Source of the DNA: Alphaproteobacteria bacterium UBA2723
GTDB lineage: Bacteria; Pseudomonadota; Alphaproteobacteria; RF32; CAG-239
Assembly: GCA_002353835.1 (NCBI GenBank)
Contig: DEKL01000125.1
Location: 1,357 to 13,579 of the forward strand
Reading direction: 5' to 3'
DNA: 12,223 nucleotides
Shown: piece after piece, positions 7,566 through 12,223 of the stretch
How the letters are laid out: each line of letters opens with the position of its first letter
Numbering within the stretch: position 1 is the first letter of the stretch
Program-made: the position numbers and the translations under genes
The notes under the pieces: model-generated
The model's input: the letters and a program-made list of their open reading frames with translations, nothing else
Told to the model about the DNA's origin: nothing
The model's database searches: none

Positions 7566-8273
7566 TTATTCGCCTCTGTCTTTATTAAAGATAGCGGCAA
7601 TATCCTGCACTTTTTTCTCTCTGCGGATAGCCATATCCTGCCCTTCTTTGATTTTATCCGGATGTTTGAGTTCATCAGTCATCTGTTGAGCCAACTCTTT
7701 CAAATCACCGTTTTCCAACAAATCTTTGGTACGGGCAAACAGCATATCTTTGGCTTCCTTATCGCTGATTTCCGGATTAATTGCCTTTTGTGCAATGACA
7801 TACTGGTTAGCAAAATGCTCTGCCGCCTGTCTTTCATATTCAGTCGGCTTTTTACCGCTGAGTTCATTGATAATATTATCCAAAAGATTTTCTTTTCCGG
7901 ATTTAGCCAACATGCTCCCGATACCCTGAATTTTCTTTTCAACCTCAATCGCTGCTTTCAAACGTGCTTCATAGGCTTTCGGATTAGTTCTATCGGCTTC
8001 CATTTGCGCAATTAACTGCACCAAATCTTCCTGCTCCAACAAATCTTTTTGGTAGGACAATTTTTCACGAGCAACATCTTTCATAGAAGCATCAGGATGC
8101 GTTGCCGCATAGACTTTGGCATGAAAAACGGCCGCATGCTCGGCTGCCGCAAGTTCCTGACTTGTCGGAAGTTTATTGGTTTCCATGTTGGGAATGTGTT
8201 TCATACTGTCTTTCGCTTCAGAAAAATTAGCTTCTTCCGCTTGCTTTAACAATTCTTCTTTTAACTCGCTCAT
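7566..8273 (-). CDS. Hypothetical protein with two tandem copies of a helical domain
   Basis: I do not recognise this 235-aa protein. It is highly charged and predicted almost entirely alpha-helical, with no signal peptide or membrane segment. Residues about 44-122 and 151-229 are an internal duplication that aligns without gaps at a fixed offset of 107 residues. The shared positions include AEH (44-46 and 151-153), P60/P167, KDLLE (76-80 and 183-187), DL (83-84 and 190-191), QM (90-91 and 197-198) and EKK (112-114 and 219-221). A short N-terminal lead (1-40) precedes the first copy. ATG 8271-8273 has a strong AGGAGG 5 nt upstream and a perfect consensus promoter, so high expression is expected. 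It lies downstream of the lysozyme gene on the same strand with an 82-bp gap, but its own promoter argues for independent transcription. Function is unknown. Confidence 0.88.
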   Translation of the reverse strand: MSELKEELLKQAEEANFSEAKDSMKHIPNMETNKLPTSQELAAAEHAAVFHAKVYAATHPDASMKDVAREKLSYQKDLLEQEDLVQLIAQMEADRTNPKAYEARLKAAIEVEKKIQGIGSMLAKSGKENLLDNIINELSGKKPTEYERQAAEHFANQYVIAQKAINPEISDKEAKDMLFARTKDLLENGDLKELAQQMTDELKHPDKIKEGQDMAIRREKKVQDIAAIFNKDRGE

Positions 8274-8312
8274 AGTTTCCTCCTATTTGCTACAATAATT
8301 GCTTATGGGACG

Positions 8313-8341
8313 ATTATAGCATTTTTTTGATTTTTTGTCAA
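8313..8341 (-). promoter_or_regulatory. Perfect-consensus sigma70 promoter of the 235-aa gene
   Basis: On the minus strand TTGACA (8336-8341) and TATAAT (8313-8318) are separated by exactly 17 bp. Both hexamers match the consensus completely. The predicted start is near 8306, about 33 nt before the ATG. Confidence 0.9.
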
Positions 8342-8355
8342 ATAAAAAACACACC

Positions 8356-8856
8356 CTAAAAATGCGCTCCGGATAACGACGGGAAAACCCCGAATTTTAT
8401 AGTCTTTGCAATACGTTTTGCCCGCTCCGGCGTTTGTTTGGCATATAAAGAATTTAAACATTCATACGCCGCCATATAAAAATTTTCGTGTTCAATTTCT
8501 TTAATCATCCGCTTAAAATTCTTAAAACCTTTTTCACCTAACTGAAAACACATATCCAACAGCGCATATTGGCGCTCAAAATCAAGCTCGGTATAATTTT
8601 TAATGATTTTCTTTAAGGTTTCGTATGTGCGGATAATATCGTTTCTGAGCAACATCTTCGCGCCGTTTTCGGTAATACCGTGCATATAATCGCCCAGCGC
8701 TTTCTTTTCTTCGGTTGAAAGCGGATTATCTTCCAAATTACGCCCGACACCAATAGTTAATTTATGTGCCGTGCAATAATAAGGTTTTAAGCGCATTCCC
8801 TCATGAAAGATTAACCGCTTCGTCCACAAGTCCATATCAAACTGGTATTCACTCAT
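8356..8856 (-). CDS. T4-type lysozyme (glycoside hydrolase family 24), endolysin-like
   Basis: The 166-aa protein (phage T4 lysozyme has 164) hydrolyses the beta-1,4 bond between N-acetylmuramic acid and N-acetylglucosamine in peptidoglycan. The active site shows the endolysin pattern Glu-8 residues-Cys/Asp-5 residues-Thr: HEG (E19), C28 in PYYCTA, T34 in LTIGVG. C28 replaces the Asp20 of T4. The His31 position of T4 (GIGH) is Arg here (GVGRNL). The C-terminal half keeps FQLGEKGF, matching T4 FQMGETGV, and QTPERAKR, matching T4 QTPNRAKR. There is no signal peptide, as in holin-dependent endolysins, yet no holin or other phage gene is visible nearby, so a prophage remnant or domesticated gene is likely. 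I used ATG 8856 because AAGGAG sits 6 nt upstream; the longer in-frame TTG start at 8904 would run through a terminator hairpin. Three terminators precede it in its leader. Confidence 0.93.
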   Translation of the reverse strand: MSEYQFDMDLWTKRLIFHEGMRLKPYYCTAHKLTIGVGRNLEDNPLSTEEKKALGDYMHGITENGAKMLLRNDIIRTYETLKKIIKNYTELDFERQYALLDMCFQLGEKGFKNFKRMIKEIEHENFYMAAYECLNSLYAKQTPERAKRIAKTIKFGVFPSLSGAHF

Positions 8857-8878
8857 TTTCTTCTCCTTAAAAAAACAT

Positions 8879-8902
8879 AAAAAAAGGTCGCAAATTGCGA
8901 CC
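8879..8902 (-). terminator. Leader terminator 3, adjacent to the lysozyme ribosome binding site
   Basis: GGTCGC and GCGACC (8886-8902; the inner A/T pairs can extend the stem to 8 bp) are followed on the minus strand by seven T (complement of 8879-8885). It ends 13 bp before the Shine-Dalgarno sequence of the lysozyme gene. Confidence 0.8.
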
Positions 8903-8909
8903 AAACATT

Positions 8910-8930
8910 AAAAAAGGCGGAATGCCCGCC
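8910..8930 (-). terminator. Leader terminator 2
   Basis: On the minus strand GGCGG-GCATT-CCGCC (8916-8930) is followed by six T (complement of 8910-8915). It is a compact G+C-rich hairpin in the middle of the lysozyme leader. Confidence 0.75.
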
Positions 8931-8932
8931 CT

Positions 8933-8973
8933 CAAAAAAAACAAAAACAGCCCCGAAAAAAGGGGGGGGCTGT
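8933..8973 (-). terminator. Leader terminator 1
   Basis: ACAGCCCC and GGGGCTGT (arms 8966-8973 and 8947-8954) pair over 8 bp around a C/T-rich loop. They are followed on the minus strand by TTTTG and eight T (down to about 8934). It is the first hairpin met by a transcript from the promoter at 8990-9018. Confidence 0.8.
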
Positions 8974-8989
8974 TTCGCATTATGGAAAC

Positions 8990-9018
8990 ATTTAAACATA
9001 CCGCCGACGGAAAGTCAA
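8990..9018 (-). promoter_or_regulatory. Predicted promoter driving the lysozyme leader
   Basis: On the minus strand TTGACT (9013-9018) and TTAAAT (8990-8995) are 17 bp apart, predicting a start near 8983. That start lies about 127 nt before the lysozyme ATG and directly ahead of the three terminators. It is divergent from the promoter at 9060-9088. Confidence 0.65.
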
Positions 9019-9059
9019 GCCCTTAAGCAATAAAAAGCTTGTTTTTTTTGAAAAATTAC

Positions 9060-9088
9060 TTGCAATTGCATAAAAAAGAGAATATAAA
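9060..9088 (+). promoter_or_regulatory. Predicted promoter of the rne leader
   Basis: TTGCAA (9060-9065) and TATAAA (9083-9088) have a 17-bp spacer, giving a predicted start near 9095. No better promoter was seen closer to rne, so the RNase E mRNA probably carries a leader of about 260 nt. Confidence 0.65.
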
Positions 9089-9095
9089 GCAAACG

Positions 9096-9344
9096 ATATT
9101 TGTTTTGTTAAGGAGCATATGTCTGGAAGCAACGGCGCTGAAATATTAAAAAAGGCGAAAAAAACAATCGTTTGCACCCTGCCTTCCGACGAGAGGATTT
9201 TGACCGTTCGGTCACCAAAACAAATATTCGGCAAGTTTTAATAAGGGTATGTAATCAACAATAATAATCCCCCCGAAATACTGCCGCGGTAAGAGAATAA
9301 ACAGATATCGCCTGAACATAAGCGGCGATAATTATTAGCAAGGA
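9096..9344 (+). promoter_or_regulatory. Long structured 5' leader of rne
   Basis: The 12-nt segment ATATTTGTTTTG (9096-9107), right at the predicted RNA 5' end, is perfectly complementary to 9216-9227. Next to that second arm, TGACC-GTTC-GGTCA (9201-9214) can form a tetraloop hairpin. TATCGCC and GGCGATA (9306-9312 with 9324-9330) form a 7-bp stem that ends 9 nt before the AAGGA (9340-9344) of rne. In E. coli, RNase E controls its own mRNA through leader structure; a similar role here is inference. Confidence 0.45.
9119..9241 (+). CDS. Possible 40-aa leader ORF upstream of rne
   Basis: ATG 9119 to TAA 9241 encodes a small basic peptide beginning MSGSNGAEILKKAKK and ending QIFGKF. It is the first ATG in the predicted rne leader and has AAGGAG (9110-9115), although only 3 nt separate that from the ATG, which is shorter than usual. 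It contains no membrane segment and resembles nothing I recognise. Its codons include AGG, CGG and other less-used triplets, and part of the ORF lies in the inverted repeats of the leader. It may be a real leader peptide or chance. Conservation in relatives would decide. Confidence 0.3.
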   Translation: MSGSNGAEILKKAKKTIVCTLPSDERILTVRSPKQIFGKF

Positions 9345-9354
9345 TTTAACTGTT

Positions 9355-11859
9355 ATGAAAAAAATGTTAATAGACGACACCCAGCCGGAAGAAACCCGCG
9401 TTGTTATTATAGACGGAAACAAGGTTGAGGATGTTGAGTTTGAATCAACTGCAAAAAAGCAGATAAAAGGAAATATATTTACCGCCAAAGTTGTTCGCAT
9501 AGAACCGTCTTTACAGGCCGCATTTGTGGACTACGGAGGCAACCGCCACGGTTTTCTGGCATTTGGAGAGATCCACCCCGATTATTATACCGTTACTGAT
9601 GAAGTTAAGGCCGAAGTTGAGGCTGAAACGGATGAGATTATAGAACGCAAACGCAAATATCAGGCAGAGCGTAAAGCCGAACAGGAACGCCGCCGCTTAG
9701 AGCGTGAGCAAAAGCGTGCAGAATATGAGGCCAGAAAATTAGCCGAAGAACAAGCTGCCGCTGAAGCCGAACAAAGCGAAGAAGAAACCAACGCTGATGA
9801 GAATATTTCAAAAAGCAGTGAAGCAGTAACGGAAGACAACAACCAAGCAACCGAAGAAACAGCCGAAGAAGTCACTCAAGCTGAAGAAACTGTTGAAGAA
9901 GAAACCGAGGTTGAAAACGAGACAAGCAAAACTTCTAAAGAAGAAAATGTTGAGGAAGAACTTGAAGAAACCGAGGTAACTTCAGAAACAGCCGAAGAAA
10001 GTGAAACTGGAGAAACAGAAAATGAAACCGAAGAAACGGAAGGTGAAGCCGAAGAAAAGTCTCATCGCGGACATCGTCGCAGTGCGCGTTTCTTAGGCGG
10101 TCGTCGCGGCTTAAAGAAGAAATATAAAATTTCTGCCGAAGCATCCGGTCTTACAGACGATTCGGTTGCCGAGGAATTAAGTGATGAAGATATTTCGCCG
10201 GCAAATGTCAAAGAAGATAATTTTGATGATGATGAGGGCACCTGTCGTGATTTTGATAATGACGAGGATGAGGCTGATTTTGAGCATTACTTGGAAGTAC
10301 AGCGCAAGCTGATATATGCGCGCAAGCTTTACTATCGCTCAAACATTCAGGACGTTATCAAAGAAGGTCAAACTTTATTGATTCAGATTGTCAAAGAAGA
10401 ACGCGGCAACAAAGGCGCCGCCTGCACCACGTATTTATCCTTGGCAGGAAGATATTGCGTTTTAATGCCAAACCGCATTAAGTCCGGCGGGGTATCGCGC
10501 AAGATTACCTCTGCTTCGGATAGAAAACGCTTAAAAGAGATTATGCACGAACTGCCGTTAAATGACAACATGTCTTTGATTATTCGCACCGCCGGTGAAG
10601 ATAAGCAAAGAGAAGATATCGTTCGTGACTACAACTATCTTATCCGCACCTGGAATCACATTCGTCATTCGGCTTTGAGCACCCCTGCTCCGGCATTGAT
10701 TTACGAAGAAGGCGACTTAATCAAGCGTGCTCTAAGAGATATGTACACCAAAGATATCGGTGAAGTTATTGTTGACGGTGATATCGCTTATAAGACGGCC
10801 AAAGAGTTCAGCAAGATATTATCACCGAACATGAGTCGCAAGATTAAGTGTCGCAAACCGGATGACAAACCGGTATTTCAACAATATCAGATAGAAAAAG
10901 AGCTGGATAAGCTGCACAATCCGGTGGTACAATTACCATCCGGCGGTTATTTGGTGATTAACCCGACCGAGGCATTGGTTTCAATAGACGTTAACTCCGG
11001 TCGTGCCACGCATGAGATGGATATTGAGGAAACGGCATTAAAGACCAATTTGGAAGCCGCTGATGAGATAGCCAAGCAATTAAGAATGAGAAACTTAGCC
11101 GGTCTTGTTGTGGTTGACTTTATTGATATGGATGAGCCGGCGAACAACCATGCGGTTGAAAAGCGCATGAAAGAAGCGATGAAGCCGGACAGAGCGAGAG
11201 TACAGATAGCCAAGATGAGCATTTTCGGCTTATTGGAAATTTCGCGTCAGAGAATGCACTCGTCGTTTATGGAAAGCAATTATATTACCTGTCCGTATTG
11301 CAAAGGTCAAGGTGTACAGAGGACATCTGAGAGCAGTGCGACATTAGTATTAAGAGCGATAGAAGAAGAAGGCATTAAAGGGACGAACAATCATCTTGAA
11401 GTTAAATTACCGTCAGATGTTGCGGTTTATATATTAAACCACAAGAGACGGCAATTAGCTGATTTGGAAGAAAGGTACGGCTTAGAGATTATCATATCAG
11501 CAGATTTGAACATCAGAAACATCAGTGATTACAAGATGGAAAAATCCAAAGTTACCGTGAAGAAGGCAGAGCAAGCCGCAACAGCAGCGTATGCCGCGGA
11601 AGAAGGCTATGCCGAAGATAGCGAAGAAGAAGATGATGATGATGTTTATGCCGAGGCGTATGAAGCAGAGGCTGTGAATGAAGCCGGCAACAACAAGCGC
11701 AATCGTTATGAAAGAAAGCGTGGTCGGTATAACAATCGCAGAAGACAGCGGTACAATAATCGCGACAAAGGCGAGAGTGGTACGGAAGCGGAAGCTTCGG
11801 CAGAGAGTGTCAGCGAAGATGCGCCGAAAAAGACCTGGTGGAAGAAGCTGTTAGGTTAA
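9355..11859 (+). CDS. rne: Ribonuclease E (RNase E/G family) with a large S1-domain insertion
   Basis: This essential-type endoribonuclease starts mRNA decay and processes rRNA and tRNA precursors. Key residues are all present: 5'-sensor R411-T412 (E. coli R169-T170), Mg-binding D545 in VSIDVNSGR and D588 in VVVDFIDMD (E. coli D303, D346), and zinc-link C646/C649 in CPYC (E. coli C404/C407). All sit at a constant offset of +242 from E. coli. The offset comes from an insertion inside the S1 domain (about 80-328, between GFLAFGEIHPDYY and NIQDVIKEGQTLL). The insertion holds a charged helix (93-140), a Glu/Thr-rich stretch, a basic patch (236-258) and an acidic end. Behind the catalytic core only about 60 residues remain: an acidic patch, an Arg/Asn-rich stretch (781-805) and the end KKTWWKKLLG. 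So the long C-terminal degradosome scaffold of E. coli is absent. ATG 9355 has AAGGA 10 nt upstream; the in-frame ATG at 9364 is an alternative. Confidence 0.97.
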   Translation: MKKMLIDDTQPEETRVVIIDGNKVEDVEFESTAKKQIKGNIFTAKVVRIEPSLQAAFVDYGGNRHGFLAFGEIHPDYYTVTDEVKAEVEAETDEIIERKRKYQAERKAEQERRRLEREQKRAEYEARKLAEEQAAAEAEQSEEETNADENISKSSEAVTEDNNQATEETAEEVTQAEETVEEETEVENETSKTSKEENVEEELEETEVTSETAEESETGETENETEETEGEAEEKSHRGHRRSARFLGGRRGLKKKYKISAEASGLTDDSVAEELSDEDISPANVKEDNFDDDEGTCRDFDNDEDEADFEHYLEVQRKLIYARKLYYRSNIQDVIKEGQTLLIQIVKEERGNKGAACTTYLSLAGRYCVLMPNRIKSGGVSRKITSASDRKRLKEIMHELPLNDNMSLIIRTAGEDKQREDIVRDYNYLIRTWNHIRHSALSTPAPALIYEEGDLIKRALRDMYTKDIGEVIVDGDIAYKTAKEFSKILSPNMSRKIKCRKPDDKPVFQQYQIEKELDKLHNPVVQLPSGGYLVINPTEALVSIDVNSGRATHEMDIEETALKTNLEAADEIAKQLRMRNLAGLVVVDFIDMDEPANNHAVEKRMKEAMKPDRARVQIAKMSIFGLLEISRQRMHSSFMESNYITCPYCKGQGVQRTSESSATLVLRAIEEEGIKGTNNHLEVKLPSDVAVYILNHKRRQLADLEERYGLEIIISADLNIRNISDYKMEKSKVTVKKAEQAATAAYAAEEGYAEDSEEEDDDDVYAEAYEAEAVNEAGNNKRNRYERKRGRYNNRRRQRYNNRDKGESGTEAEASAESVSEDAPKKTWWKKLLG

Positions 11860-11932
11860 GGTGCAGGACAAGTCCTGCCGCCTCGCGCGTAGCGACACCC
11901 GCCGTGCAGGCGACGACCTAAAGGTCGTTCAA
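11860..11932. other. Hairpin-rich 3' flank of rne, no gene seen
   Basis: Directly behind the rne stop is a G+C-rich stretch with two perfect hairpins: GCAGGAC-AA-GTCCTGC (11863-11878) and ACGACC-TAAA-GGTCGT (11913-11928). Its composition differs from the AT-rich surroundings. It could be part of a dispersed repeat element or a structured 3' UTR. No ORF with a ribosome binding site was found between 11860 and 12223. Confidence 0.6.
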
Positions 11933-12004
11933 GGCGCGCAAAGGAAAGATAAAAATTTCAGGCGAGGTTAAAAACTTCGCCTGAAATTTTTATGCGCGCC
12001 TTTT
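11933..12004 (+). terminator. Nested hairpin terminator downstream of rne
   Basis: The inner hairpin (11950-11992) pairs TAAAAATTTCAGGCGAGGTT with AACTTCGCCTGAAATTTTTA, a stem of about 20 bp with a 3-nt loop and one G-T wobble. An outer pair GGCGCGCA (11933-11940) and TGCGCGCC (11993-12000) encloses it and is followed by TTTT ATTT. The inner stem ends in its own T run and is largely symmetric, so it could act on both strands. Confidence 0.85.
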
Positions 12005-12071
12005 ATTTCCTCAAAAAAACGCCCTTTTCCCTCAAAAAAAACTCCTCCAAAAATTCTCAAAAAAACACAAA

Positions 12072-12132
12072 AAAAATTGCACACAGGGTTCGCCAGCGTG
12101 ATAAAATCGCGCTCGCCCTATGCACAATTTTT
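12072..12132. repeat. Imperfect palindrome in the distal gene-less region
   Basis: AAAAATTG (12072-12079) pairs with CAATTTTT (12125-12132), GGG with CCC further in, and GCGTGAT (12096-12102) with ATCGCGC (12106-12112) around an AAA loop. The arms are interrupted by mismatched internal loops. It looks like a palindromic intergenic element. Confidence 0.6.
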
Positions 12133-12156
12133 GTACACGCAACTCCATTTAAAACC

Positions 12157-12199
12157 GTCATGCCCTGAACGAGTGTAGCGAGTGAGGTTAGGCATCTTC
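12157..12199. repeat. Possible REP-like palindromic element
   Basis: The element begins GTCATGCCCTGAACGAGTG and ends GTTAGGCATCTTCA, with ATGCC and GGCAT as outer arms and AAC/GTT further in, separated by single bulges. The layout (TCATGCC...GAAC...GTAGCGA...GCATCTTC) is typical of dispersed intergenic palindromic repeats in many bacteria. It shares TCATGCCCT with the 30-bp repeat near 3874. Only one copy is visible here. Confidence 0.4.
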
Positions 12200-12223
12200 A
12201 ATATTTTAATTAGCATTATTTAC

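Noticed and set aside
8857-8904. Longer lysozyme start at TTG 8904 (adding 16 residues).
   Set aside because: The extension is encoded by a terminator hairpin and its T run. The ATG at 8856 has AAGGAG at ideal spacing.
8867-8980. A minus-strand 37-codon reading frame (MRNSPPLFSGLFLFF...) running through all three leader hairpins and stopping at the lysozyme Shine-Dalgarno sequence, reminiscent of a Phe-rich attenuator peptide.
   Set aside because: It has no ribosome binding site and would start about 3 nt from the predicted transcript end. Its Phe codons follow automatically from the T runs of the terminators.
8992-9234. Minus-strand 80-aa ORF in the rne leader region.
   Set aside because: It starts at TTG without a ribosome binding site, overlaps the predicted promoters of both strands and the plus-strand leader, and shows no recognisable domain.

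Overview
The window looks like a chromosomal segment of an AT-rich Gram-negative bacterium, most likely an alphaproteobacterium. The best evidence is the RNase E: its S1 domain is split by a long charged insertion, it opens with an alphaproteobacterial-type N-terminus, and it ends in a Trp-Trp basic tail. The AmpD-like amidase also has a C-terminal extension like those of alphaproteobacterial AmpD proteins. Many genes have near-consensus sigma70 promoters and AGGAG-type ribosome binding sites. Placing it in a low-GC host- or gut-associated lineage is inference only. I saw no tRNA, rRNA, transposase or integrase.

Left part (1-5141, all on the minus strand): a 3'-truncated TatD-family metallo-DNase sits 2 bp downstream of argS. 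Upstream of argS is a stand-alone 381-aa gene for an alpha-helical repeat protein, with its own promoter and terminator but no Shine-Dalgarno sequence and a visibly higher G+C content. Next comes prfB (RF2), which carries the classical programmed +1 frameshift (CTT TGA C behind a GGAGG). The 3' end of prfB runs into a 128-nt imperfect palindrome accompanied by a 30-bp direct repeat.

Middle part (5247-8856): an AmpD-like N-acetylmuramoyl-L-alanine amidase and an ArsB/NhaD-type ion transporter lie on the plus strand. Convergent to them on the minus strand are a T4-type (GH24) lysozyme and an unrecognised 235-aa protein made of two tandem copies of one helical domain. The 235-aa gene has a perfect TTGACA-17-TATAAT promoter. 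The lysozyme leader is the most unusual part of the window: a good promoter is followed, before the start codon, by three successive hairpin/T-tract terminators.

Right part (8990-12223): divergent from the lysozyme promoter is the promoter of a 260-nt leader that precedes rne (RNase E). The leader holds a possible 40-aa small ORF, a 12-nt inverted repeat that could pair the mRNA 5' end with downstream sequence, and a hairpin just upstream of the rne ribosome binding site. After rne, positions 11860-12223 hold no gene I can support. That stretch contains several hairpins, a nested terminator-like structure and two palindromic repeat-like elements.

Functionally the window mixes translation (ArgS, RF2), RNA and DNA turnover (RNase E, TatD), cell-wall hydrolysis or recycling (amidase, lysozyme) and ion transport. 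Apart from argS-tatD the genes seem to be separate transcription units.
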